From: Candidatus Zipacnadia bacterium | Lineage (GTDB): Bacteria; Armatimonadota; Zipacnadia; Zipacnadales; UBA5352 | Direction: 5' to 3' | Assembly (NCBI GenBank): GCA_029820915.1 | Contig: JALGUI010000069.1 | Span: 1-9,739 of the forward strand | Length of the DNA: 9,739 bases | Part shown: positions 1 through 6,219 of the stretch, piece after piece | Position numbering within the stretch: the stretch's first letter is position 1 | Layout of the letters: every line of letters begins with the position of its first letter | Notes under the pieces: generated by a model | What the model was told of the DNA's origin: nothing | What the model saw: only the letters and a program-made list of their open reading frames with translations | Database searches by the model: none | Position numbers and translations under genes: made by a program

Positions 1-57
1 CATTCTCTTGCCTGTGATGCAGAGGCGCAACCCTCTCGCCCGGAGGAGCATCGGGCC

Positions 58-1038
58 ATGGACGAGCTGTCGGACAGCCACGACAAGCTCGCCGTCTCAG
101 TGGTCATCCCCGTCTACAACGAGGAGGAGGCCATCCCACACCTCTGCGACGCTCTGGCCGGCGCGCTCGAGGAGCTGGACCGCTCATGGGAGGTACTGCT
201 CGTCGATGACGGCAGCAGCGATGGGAGCCCCGAGCGACTAGACGAGGCGGCCGCACGCGATCCGCGGTTCGTCGCCATCCATCTGCGCCGCAACTACGGT
301 CAGACCGCGGCGATGTCGGCGGGCTTCGACCACGCGCGCGGCGACGTCATCGTCGCCATGGACGCGGACCTGCAGAACGACCCGGCCGATATCCCGAAGC
401 TCCTGGCGAAGCTCGACGAGGGCTACGACGTGGTGAGCGGCTGGCGCAGGCACCGCGAGGACAACTGGCTCACCCGCGTGCTGCCCTCCCGCATCGCGAA
501 CTGGCTCATCTCCTGGAGCACGGGCGTGCGCCTGCACGACTACGGTTGCTCGTTGAAGGCCTACCGGCGCGAGATCCTGCGCGACGTGCGCCTGTATGGC
601 GAGATGCACCGCTTCATCCCCGCGCTGGCCTACTGGGCCGGCGGCAGCATTGCCGAGGTGGAGGTATCCCACCAGCCGCGACGGTGGGGCAGCAGCAAGT
701 ACGGGCTGGGGCGCATCACGCGCGTGTTCCTCGACCTGCTGACCGTCAAGTTCCTGCTGTCGTACGCCACCCGCCCCATTCAGGTCTTCGGCAAGTGGGG
801 GCTGGTGATGGGCTTCATCGGCTTCGCCATCGCGCTGTGGCTGTCGATCCAGAAGGTCTTCTACGGCGCGGAGCTGGCCAATCGCCCGGCGCTGTTGTTC
901 GCGGTGCTGTTGATGCTCGTCGGCCTGCAGTTCATCACCATGGGGCTGCTGGCCGAGCTGCAGGCCCGCACCTACTACGAGGCGCAGCGCAAGCCCATCT
1001 ACGCCGTGCGCGCGATCAGCGACGGTCGCCACGCGTGA
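58..1038 (+). CDS. Family-2 glycosyltransferase with two C-terminal membrane segments (GtrB/ArnC/DPM1-like)
   Basis: This is probably an enzyme that moves a sugar from a nucleotide donor to a polyprenyl phosphate at the inner face of the membrane, as GtrB, ArnC and dolichol-phosphate mannose synthases do. Seen in the 326-residue protein: a GT-A start (SVVIPVYNEEEA, residues 14-25), the DDG nucleotide-binding motif (50-52), a DAD metal-binding motif inside MDADLQNDP (101-109), and an RWGSSKY motif (209-215) of the type found in this subfamily. Two hydrophobic helices follow at about 244-266 and 276-298, with a short charged tail. The length is normal for the family. The ATG at 58 is preceded by GGAGGAG at about 41-47. 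The sugar and lipid acceptor cannot be read from the sequence. Its stop codon lies inside a perfect palindrome (1033-1050). No flippase or other polymer gene is adjacent, so the pathway is unknown. Confidence 0.93.
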   Translation: MDELSDSHDKLAVSVVIPVYNEEEAIPHLCDALAGALEELDRSWEVLLVDDGSSDGSPERLDEAAARDPRFVAIHLRRNYGQTAAMSAGFDHARGDVIVAMDADLQNDPADIPKLLAKLDEGYDVVSGWRRHREDNWLTRVLPSRIANWLISWSTGVRLHDYGCSLKAYRREILRDVRLYGEMHRFIPALAYWAGGSIAEVEVSHQPRRWGSSKYGLGRITRVFLDLLTVKFLLSYATRPIQVFGKWGLVMGFIGFAIALWLSIQKVFYGAELANRPALLFAVLLMLVGLQFITMGLLAELQARTYYEAQRKPIYAVRAISDGRHA

Positions 1039-1050
1039 CGGCCGTCACGC
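1033..1050. terminator. Perfect 18-bp palindrome carrying stop codons on both strands
   Basis: GCGTGACGGCCGTCACGC is its own reverse complement. As RNA it can fold into a 7-bp stem with a GGCC loop on either strand. The TGA ending the glycosyltransferase (1036-1038) sits in the left arm. A minus-strand TGA (1045-1047), which ends a coding-like frame, sits in the right arm. There is no U-tract, so a terminator role is inferred only from its place between two convergent frames. A binding site for a dimeric protein is the alternative. Confidence 0.4.
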
Positions 1051-1230
1051 CGGTCCGACCTCGCGGCGGACCAACTCCTCGACCTCATCGAGCCACGCGG
1101 CCCGCTGCTCGGGCGTGCTCGTCCACATGATGAGGTGTTGCGGACGATAGCGACCTGGGCCTTGAGCGGCCCCTCCGGCACACCTTCGCCACCGTCGCCG
1201 CCCGTCGTCGGCTGCCCTCCCCGGGCGCGC
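1045..1230 (-). pseudogene. Possible 3' remnant of a decayed or frameshifted gene
   Basis: Between the glycosyltransferase and the next plus-strand gene, the minus strand carries a frame from ATG 1128 to TGA 1045 encoding 27 residues (MWTSTPEQRAAWLDEVEELV followed by RREVGPA). All but two sense codons end in G or C, which is typical coding bias here. No ribosome binding site precedes this ATG. Just upstream, coding-like bias continues in a different frame (GGEGVPEGPLKAQVA). One extra base near 1145 would join the two smoothly through AYRPQHLIMW. I infer a single-base frameshift in a short gene, either real decay or an assembly error. The 5' limit is uncertain, and I do not recognise the protein. 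The rest of 1039-1302 shows nothing else convincing. Confidence 0.3.
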
Positions 1231-1302
1231 GCCTTGCAGGAGCCATGGCCCGTGTGGTTGAATAGGGGCGCGTCAGCAGTGTGGCGAGGACGGCGGTGCC
1301 CG

Positions 1303-1797
1303 ATGACGCCGGCCGAGGATGTTGAACGCCATTGCTGCCCGGTCTGTGGTGCGGCCCTGCCCACGGACCGCGGCCTGAGACGCTGCCCCCGGTGCGGCGC
1401 CCGAAACCTGTGGCTGCCCCCGAGCCCAGCGATAGGGCCAGGCATCGTGCTCTTCAACGCCCGCCTGTGCGGGATCATGGCGGGGATCCAGGTCGGGCTG
1501 ATCGCACTGCTCGTGGCCGGATACCGCGTCCCCATCCCGTGGGGCGTCGGGCTGGTCATGGCGACGCTGCCCGTCGTGGGCTACCTGATCGCGAGTGAGG
1601 CGGCCCGGCGCGCGCCGGCAGCCTGGCGCGCGAGCCTGCTGGTGGGCGCGCTGGCCCTCAACGCCGGACTGCTGGTGGCGCTGACCGCGGACATCCTGGG
1701 CATGACGGACCCCGTGGTCCTGGCGGGGATCACGGCCGGAGTGGCGGCGTCGCTTGCGCCGCTCATCCGGAGCGCCGTGATGCACGGGGATCCGTAG
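1303..1797 (+). CDS. Zinc-ribbon protein with four predicted membrane segments, unknown function
   Basis: The 164-residue product starts with a zinc-ribbon-like module: CPVC at residues 12-15 and CPRC at 28-31, with an additional Cys at 11. A short linker leads to four hydrophobic stretches at about 57-74, 79-98, 110-132 and 137-155, suggesting a small inner-membrane protein with a cytoplasmic or peripheral metal-binding head. I do not recognise a named family; small zinc-ribbon/multi-TM proteins are common and mostly uncharacterised. The ATG at 1303 is chosen because the zinc ribbon begins ten residues later. GAGGA at about 1286-1290 could serve as a ribosome binding site, though its spacing is long. 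The frame is open back to 1135, but that part is rich in Pro, Arg and Gly and lies opposite the possible gene remnant, so it is probably not translated. The gene precedes proA by 71 bases; co-transcription is possible but not shown. Confidence 0.7.
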   Translation: MTPAEDVERHCCPVCGAALPTDRGLRRCPRCGARNLWLPPSPAIGPGIVLFNARLCGIMAGIQVGLIALLVAGYRVPIPWGVGLVMATLPVVGYLIASEAARRAPAAWRASLLVGALALNAGLLVALTADILGMTDPVVLAGITAGVAASLAPLIRSAVMHGDP

Positions 1798-1868
1798 AGG
1801 CCGGTGGCGCCAGGCAGCCTGCCGTTCGCGTCGTACCGTCGCACGACATGAGTCTGGAGGTCCGAGAG

Positions 1869-3122
1869 ATGTCCGTTCGAGATGAGGTAATGAAGGCGGC
1901 ACAGAGCGCACGCGACGCCGGCCGCCGGCTGGCGAACATGAGCGCCGAAGAGCGTGCCGGGGCCCTGCGAGCGATGGCCCAGGCCCTGCGCGACAGCGCC
2001 GCGCGCATCATGGACGCCAACGCAAGGGACATGAAGGCGGGCGAGGAGGCCGGGCTGAGCGCAGCCATGCTCGACAGGCTCTTCCTCGACGAGGAGCGCA
2101 TCGAGGAGATCGCGGTGGCGCTCGAGGAGATCGCCGACCTGCCCGACCCCGTGGGCCACGTGCTCAAGGAGTGGACCATCGACAACGGCCTGCACATCCA
2201 GCGTGTGGCGGTGCCCATCGGCGTCATCGCCATCATCTACGAGTCGCGCCCGAACGTTACCGCCGACGCCGCCGGGCTGTGCATCAAGTCGGGGAACGCA
2301 TGCGTGCTGCGCGGCGGCTCGGAGGCCATCAACTCCAACCTGGCGCTGGCCGAGGTGCTGTCGGAGGCGGCGGTGGCCGCGGGCCTGCCCGCCGGCTGCG
2401 TCTCGATGATCCCGGTGACCGACCGCGAGGCGGTCCAGATCATGTGCCGGCTGCCCGAGCACATCGACCTGATCGTGCCGCGCGGCGGCAAGGACCTGAT
2501 CCGCGCCGTCACCGAGAACGCGCAGGTGCCGGTGCTCAAGCACTATCGCGGCATGACGCAGATCTACGTGGACGAGCACGCCGATCTCGACCTCGCCGTC
2601 AACATCGTGCACAACTCCAAGGTCCAGCGGCCGGGGGTGTGCAACGCGGTCGAGAACCTCTTCGTGCACCGGGGCGCGGCCCGCGTGCTGCGCGCGATCG
2701 TGGCGGACCTGCGAGAGGCCGGCGTGGAGATCCGCGGCTGCGCGCGCACCAGGGAGATGGCCGAGGGCGTCAACCCCGCGACCGACGAGGACTTCGACAC
2801 CGAGTACCTGGACCTGATCCTATCGATCATGGTCGTGGACTCGCTCGACGACGCGCTCGAGCGGATCGCCCGCCACACCTCGGGGCTGACCGAGGCCATC
2901 ATCACCGAGGACGAGGCGGTCGCCGAGCGCTTCCTGCGCGAAGTGGACTCCGCGGCGGTCTACCACAACGCCTCGACCCGGCTGACCGACGGCGGGGTGT
3001 TCGGGCTCGGCGCCGAGATCGGCGTGTCCACGGACAAGCTCCATGCGCGCGGCCCGGTCGGGGCCGCGGAGCTGACCATCTACAAGTACGTGTGCCGCGG
3101 CGACGGTCAGATTCGCACCTGA
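1869..3122 (+). CDS. proA: Gamma-glutamyl phosphate reductase (proline biosynthesis step 2)
   Basis: ProA reduces L-glutamyl 5-phosphate with NADPH to glutamate-5-semialdehyde, which cyclises to the direct precursor of proline. The 417-residue length equals that of E. coli ProA. Diagnostic segments are VAVPIGVIAIIYESRPNVT (113-131), LIVPRGGKDLI (201-211), the catalytic cysteine Cys258 in KVQRPGVCNAVENL (251-264), and the C-terminal GLGAEIGVSTDKLHARGP block followed by TIYKY. The ATG at 1869 is preferred over an in-frame ATG at 1848 because CTGGAGG at 1854-1860 lies about 8 bases before 1869, whereas nothing like a Shine-Dalgarno precedes 1848, and because the ATG at 1869 gives the usual N-terminus and length. 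The TGA at 3120-3122 is 11 bases before the proB start, so the pair is almost certainly one operon. The order proA-proB is the reverse of the common proB-proA. Confidence 0.98.
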   Translation: MSVRDEVMKAAQSARDAGRRLANMSAEERAGALRAMAQALRDSAARIMDANARDMKAGEEAGLSAAMLDRLFLDEERIEEIAVALEEIADLPDPVGHVLKEWTIDNGLHIQRVAVPIGVIAIIYESRPNVTADAAGLCIKSGNACVLRGGSEAINSNLALAEVLSEAAVAAGLPAGCVSMIPVTDREAVQIMCRLPEHIDLIVPRGGKDLIRAVTENAQVPVLKHYRGMTQIYVDEHADLDLAVNIVHNSKVQRPGVCNAVENLFVHRGAARVLRAIVADLREAGVEIRGCARTREMAEGVNPATDEDFDTEYLDLILSIMVVDSLDDALERIARHTSGLTEAIITEDEAVAERFLREVDSAAVYHNASTRLTDGGVFGLGAEIGVSTDKLHARGPVGAAELTIYKYVCRGDGQIRT

Positions 3123-3133
3123 GGGGATGGCAC

Positions 3134-4267
3134 GTGGGCACTGAGGCGGAGCAGGACAGGCCCGGGCGGGTGGTCGTCAAGGTCGGCACGCGGCTGGTGG
3201 TTGACACCGCGGGCACGCCGCGCCGGGAGTTCCTCGAGGCCATGGCCGGCGACATCCGGCGGCTCGCGGACGAGGGCGTCGAGGTAGTCCTCATCACCTC
3301 GGGCGCGGTCGGTCTCGGCCGGCGGCTGATCTTCGAGCCGGGCAGGCAGCTCAAGCCGCACGAGCGGCCCTCGGCGGCCGCCGTCGGCCAGCCCGTGCTG
3401 ATGCGCCACTGGGCCGAGGCGCTGGCTCGGGTCGATCTCGTGCCCGCTCAGGTGCTGCTCACCCTGGACGACGTCGTTGATCGCAGCCGTTGCATTCGCC
3501 TGCGCGACACGCTCGAGGACCTGCTGGGGTGGGGCGCGGTGCCGGTGCTCAACGAGAACGACAGCGTGTCCGTTGAGAGCGTGACCTTCGGCGAGAACGA
3601 TCTACTGGCGGCGATGGTCGCGGTGGCGGTTGCGCCCGCCGAACTGCTGGTCATCCTGTCGGACCAGGAAGGGCTGTACACGGCTGATCCGCGTTCGGAC
3701 GACAGCGCCGAGCTGATCCGGCGCGTGGAGCCGGACGAGGACGTCGGACGATACGCGTCGGGCGCGGGCGGACCGGAATCGCTGGGGGGCATGGCCCGCA
3801 AGATCGAGGCGGCGCGGCGGGCCACGGACTGCGGCACCCGCGTGGTCATCGCCGACGGGAACCGCGCGGGCGTACTGCCGGGCATCATCGCCGGGGAGCA
3901 GGTCGGCACGTGCATGATCGCCCGGCCGCGCATGCCCAGCCGCAAGGCATGGCTCGCGGTCCACGAGAAGCCTCGTGGCCTCGTGGTAGTGGACGACGGG
4001 GCGCGCAGGGCGCTGCTGCAGCCCGATGGCTCGAGCCTGCTGCCCAGTGGGATCGTGGCGGTGCGCGGCGACTTCCGGGCCGGGGACCTGGTGACGGTGC
4101 AGGACGGGCAGGGGCGCGAGATCGCTCGCGGGCTGACCAACTACTCGGCGGCCGATACCGACGCGATCAAGGGCCGACATTCGTCGCGGATCGCCGACCT
4201 GCTCGGCAGGGCCGGCGTGGACGAGGTCATCCATCGCGATGACATGGTAGTCAACGCCGGCGACTAG
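3134..4267 (+). CDS. proB: Glutamate 5-kinase with C-terminal PUA domain (proline biosynthesis step 1)
   Basis: ProB phosphorylates L-glutamate with ATP, the committed and normally proline-inhibited step of proline synthesis; its unstable product passes to ProA. In the 377-residue protein the amino-acid-kinase domain shows VVVKVGTR (13-20), ITSGAVG (54-60), VLNENDSVSV (138-147), FGENDLLAA (152-160), SDQEGLYTADP (176-186) and GGMARKIEAA (218-227). A PUA domain occupies about 270-370. The start is read as GTG 3134, shortly before the first kinase strand. An ATG at 3127 is out of frame and stops after five codons. The Shine-Dalgarno GAGGGG (3121-3126) overlaps the proA stop codon, which suggests translational coupling. 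The kinase motif usually written GGMxTK has Ala in place of Thr here (GGMARK), a mild deviation. The much longer open frame upstream of 3134 is a shadow of proA. Confidence 0.97.
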   Translation: MGTEAEQDRPGRVVVKVGTRLVVDTAGTPRREFLEAMAGDIRRLADEGVEVVLITSGAVGLGRRLIFEPGRQLKPHERPSAAAVGQPVLMRHWAEALARVDLVPAQVLLTLDDVVDRSRCIRLRDTLEDLLGWGAVPVLNENDSVSVESVTFGENDLLAAMVAVAVAPAELLVILSDQEGLYTADPRSDDSAELIRRVEPDEDVGRYASGAGGPESLGGMARKIEAARRATDCGTRVVIADGNRAGVLPGIIAGEQVGTCMIARPRMPSRKAWLAVHEKPRGLVVVDDGARRALLQPDGSSLLPSGIVAVRGDFRAGDLVTVQDGQGREIARGLTNYSAADTDAIKGRHSSRIADLLGRAGVDEVIHRDDMVVNAGD

Positions 4268-4288
4268 CCGGCGTCGGCGCGCATGACA

Positions 4289-4319
4289 AAGCGGCCCCCA
4301 CCGGTGGCGGGGGCCGCTT
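4289..4319. terminator. Hairpin between convergent proB and lipoprotein genes
   Basis: An 11-bp perfect stem (AAGCGGCCCCC at 4289-4299 pairing with GGGGGCCGCTT at 4309-4319) encloses a 9-nt loop that itself contains CCGG. It lies 21 bases past the proB stop and 28 bases from the stop of the minus-strand lipoprotein gene, so it probably serves both transcripts. On the plus strand the stem ends in TT followed by CGCAT, with no U-tract. A small second inverted repeat (TCGCA-TG-TGCGA, 4319-4330) follows at once. Confidence 0.75.
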
Positions 4320-4347
4320 CGCATGTGCGATGTCTCCTGGCGAGCCG

Positions 4348-4644
4348 CTAGCCACCAGCAGGCGGCGCCTCCGGAGCGTCGGCGGGCGGCGCCACGTCCT
4401 CGGCCGGGGCCTCTGTGGCCTCGCCCTCGGGAGCTACCTCGCCCTCTGTGGCCTCGTCGCCCGGGGGCAGTACCTCGCCCTCAGGAGCGACTTCGCCCTC
4501 AATCGGCGGCTCAGGCGGGATCTCGTCCACGATGATGCCCTCGTCCACCGGCGGCTCGCTCGGGCAGCCGCTGATCGTCATCATGATCAGCATGGCACCG
4601 AGCAACATCGCAAGCACCGCAATGATGCCCCACTTCGTGTGCAT
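4348..4644 (-). CDS. Small acidic, Pro/Glu-rich putative lipoprotein
   Basis: The 98-residue product begins with Lys4, a hydrophobic stretch (IIAVLAMLLGAMLIMM, 7-22) and an ISGC lipobox, predicting signal peptidase II cleavage before Cys27. The mature part is low-complexity and acidic, rich in Pro, Glu and Ala. It contains two copies of EGEVAPEGE and almost no basic residues, so it is probably disordered outside the membrane. I do not recognise a family. The ATG at 4644 is chosen because GAAGGAGG lies 7 bases upstream and the signal peptide begins right there; the frame is open further but without signal-like sequence. It is 109 bases downstream of the TPR-like gene on the same strand and faces proB across a shared hairpin. 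A role as a surface spacer or acidic tether is only a guess. Confidence 0.78.
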   Translation of the reverse strand: MHTKWGIIAVLAMLLGAMLIMMTISGCPSEPPVDEGIIVDEIPPEPPIEGEVAPEGEVLPPGDEATEGEVAPEGEATEAPAEDVAPPADAPEAPPAGG

Positions 4645-4668
4645 TGTGCAGCCTCCTTCACCTGTTGG

Positions 4669-4713
4669 CGCGCCGTGAGGCGCGATGTACGCCGTCGCCA
4701 CGTGTGGCGACGG
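4669..4713. repeat. Two inverted repeats upstream of the lipoprotein gene
   Basis: A perfect 10-bp inverted repeat with a 2-base centre (CCGTCGCCAC-GT-GTGGCGACGG, 4692-4713) lies about 50 bases before the lipoprotein start. A smaller one (CGCGCC-GTGA-GGCGCG, 4669-4684) lies between it and the ribosome binding site. Either may be a leader hairpin or an operator for a dimeric regulator. The sequence does not decide which. Confidence 0.4.
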
Positions 4714-4726
4714 AGCCGAAGCGCCC

Positions 4727-4750
4727 TTCGTGTGCCCGAGCGGGCGCGAA
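4727..4750 (-). terminator. Imperfect hairpin just past the TPR-like gene
   Basis: On the minus strand, TTCG pairs with CGAA around an inner GCCCG/CGGGC stem, with an asymmetric internal loop. It starts four bases after the stop codon of the TPR-like gene. There is no U-tract. It could be a weak terminator or an RNA-stabilising 3' end for the rplJ-rplL-TPR transcript. Confidence 0.35.
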
Positions 4751-4753
4751 CGG

Positions 4754-5623
4754 TCAGCCGTTCATGACGTCCGACGCGCTGTAACTGCGCCGCAGCAGCG
4801 CGCGGACCTGCCGCACCTCGTCCTCGGTGATCGGCCCGGTGTCGTCCCAGGCCCCGGGATCGAGATCCGCCTCCCATACCAGGCCGAGGCCGGCCTCGGC
4901 CTGCTTGTCCAAGCCGTAGGCGCCGGGTTCGGCGAGGATCTCCGCGGCCCTCTCGAAGCTGGCCTGAGCCGCGTCCTCGAAGCCGGCGGCCTGCAGCACA
5001 TTGCCGATCCACCAGTGGATGTGGCCATCGAAGGCCTCGCCGGTCAGCCCGTCCTGGAACGCGCTCACCGCGCTCAGGCAGGTCAACCGGAAGCGGTCCT
5101 CATCATCGATCTCGCGCCGCCCGCTCTCCGGGCTGAAGCGCGTGAAAGCCTGTGTCGCCAGCTCGTAGCGGTTGTAGCCCAGCGCGAACTGCACCAGCGG
5201 ATGCTCGGCACCGACCTCCAGCGCCGCCTCCAGCCGCTCCACGACCCGGTCCACCGCGGCGAGTTGGGAGTAGCACTCGGCCGACAGCAGCAGCCTGCCG
5301 ATCTCCGCGGCCCCGGTGGTCTCATCCATCGCGAGTTGCTCCAACAGCACGCGCAGCCCGATGTCGCGCTTCTGAGCCGAGGACCGCACGTTGCCCAGCG
5401 TCACCTGGTCCTCGGTCGCGAAGACCTCCAGTGCTCGGTGGTAGCGCTCCACGACCTCCAGGAACTCCAGGAAGCGCAGGCGCAGGCCCTGCGATCCGCG
5501 GCCATCACCGGCCAGGTAGTCGGCGATCAACTCGTAGTACGCCACAGCGAATGACGACGTAGTCTCGTGGTCAGAGAGCTGCTCCAGCCGGTCATAGATC
5601 TCTTCCTGGTCGGCGTAAGCCAT
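4754..5623 (-). CDS. TPR-like helical-repeat protein of unknown function
   Basis: The 289-residue soluble protein has no signal peptide or membrane segment and is mostly predicted helix. Two regions resemble tetratricopeptide repeats: about 126-160 (VERLEAALEVGAEHPLVQFALGYNRYEL...) and, more clearly, 203-233, where a WWIGNVLQAAGFEDAAQASF pattern is followed by ERAAEIL. TPR folds normally mediate protein-protein contacts, but no catalytic motif or named family is visible. The ATG at 5623 is preferred over the frame's earlier GTG at 5710 because GAGG lies a few bases upstream and the segment before it is Gly/Arg/Cys-rich and unlike the rest. It follows rplL by 162 bases on the same strand, in the place where rpoB is usually found, so it may be transcribed from the ribosomal-protein operon. 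The 5624-5785 gap shows no strong hairpin or recognisable promoter. Confidence 0.8.
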   Translation of the reverse strand: MAYADQEEIYDRLEQLSDHETTSSFAVAYYELIADYLAGDGRGSQGLRLRFLEFLEVVERYHRALEVFATEDQVTLGNVRSSAQKRDIGLRVLLEQLAMDETTGAAEIGRLLLSAECYSQLAAVDRVVERLEAALEVGAEHPLVQFALGYNRYELATQAFTRFSPESGRREIDDEDRFRLTCLSAVSAFQDGLTGEAFDGHIHWWIGNVLQAAGFEDAAQASFERAAEILAEPGAYGLDKQAEAGLGLVWEADLDPGAWDDTGPITEDEVRQVRALLRRSYSASDVMNG

Positions 5624-5785
5624 TGCCTCGGTGCCTACCTCACTGCCCCTGGTTCGATGGCCACACGCGTACTTCTGCGCCGACCCGTTGACTCCTCTTC
5701 CGCAACCCACGATTCTCCGTCATGCCCGAGACCGACAGAGGCCGACCAGGCGGCCGACGCCGGCTTCTCGCCCGCGACGATCTAT

Positions 5786-6163
5786 CTAGTTCAGCTCGAT
5801 CGTCGCACCGGCCTCCTCCAACTTCGCCTTCATCGCCTCGGCCTCCTCCTTCGAGACGGCCTCGGCCACGACGGCCCCCGGCGCGGACTCCACCAGCTCC
5901 TTGGCCTCCTTCAGGCCCAGAGAGGTCGAGACCTCGCGCACGGCCTTGATTACCTTGATCTTCTCCGCGCCGGCGTCCGCGATGACGACGTCGAACTCGG
6001 TCTGCTCCTCCTCGGCCTCGCCACCGCCCTCCGCCCCAACCCCCGCGATGGCCACGGGCGCGGCCGCCGTCACGCCGTACTTCTCCTGGAGCTTGTCCTT
6101 GAGTTCGACGAGCTCCAGCACCGTCAGCTTGTCTACCGCTTCGATGACCTCGTCAACCGTCAC
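5786..6163 (-). CDS. rplL: Ribosomal protein L7/L12 (bL12)
   Basis: bL12 forms the mobile stalk dimers of the 50S subunit that recruit and stimulate translational GTPases. The 125-residue protein shows the N-terminal dimerisation and L10-binding domain (about 1-30, with VDKLTVLELVELKDKLQEK), a flexible Ala/Gly/Glu hinge (31-54) and the globular C-terminal domain (55-125) with EKIKVIKAVREVSTSLGLKE and AKELVESAP. The start is GTG 6163, which gives the normal N-terminus; AAGGGAGA sits a short distance upstream. This ribosome binding site overlaps a small CCCT/AGGG stem (6173-6183) that could limit access to it. The gene follows rplJ by 56 bases, as expected, but it is not followed by rpoB. Confidence 0.98.
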   Translation of the reverse strand: MTVDEVIEAVDKLTVLELVELKDKLQEKYGVTAAAPVAIAGVGAEGGGEAEEEQTEFDVVIADAGAEKIKVIKAVREVSTSLGLKEAKELVESAPGAVVAEAVSKEEAEAMKAKLEEAGATIELN

Positions 6164-6197
6164 TTGTGATCTCCCTTTCAGGGTGCTTCTGAATGCT

Positions 6198-6218
6198 GGG
6201 CGCGCGCCGTGCGCGCCC
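6198..6218 (-). promoter_or_regulatory. GC hairpin between rplJ and rplL
   Basis: A perfect 8-bp stem (GGGCGCGC/GCGCGCCC) with a 5-nt loop starts one base after the rplJ stop codon. It has no U-tract and lies inside the operon, so a full terminator is unlikely. It may shape partial termination, mRNA processing or the raised rplL expression needed for several L12 copies per L10. The structure is seen; the role is inference. Confidence 0.4.
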
Positions 6219-6219
6219 G

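Noticed and set aside
238..1032. 264-codon minus-strand frame opposite the glycosyltransferase
   Set aside because: Antisense shadow of a clear GT2 gene; no recognisable motifs.
1581..2669. 362-codon open frame on the minus strand opposite proA
   Set aside because: Composition is His/Asp/Arg-rich and shadow-like, and it mirrors the codon pattern of proA; no family features.
2171..3133. Long open plus-strand frame running through proA into proB, as if one 698-codon gene
   Set aside because: The first 321 codons are an Arg/Pro/Gly-rich shadow of proA caused by high GC; ProB homology begins only after GTG 3134.
4685..5554. 289-codon plus-strand frame opposite the TPR-like gene
   Set aside because: Shadow composition; the minus-strand frame has coding-like residues, TPR features and a ribosome binding site.
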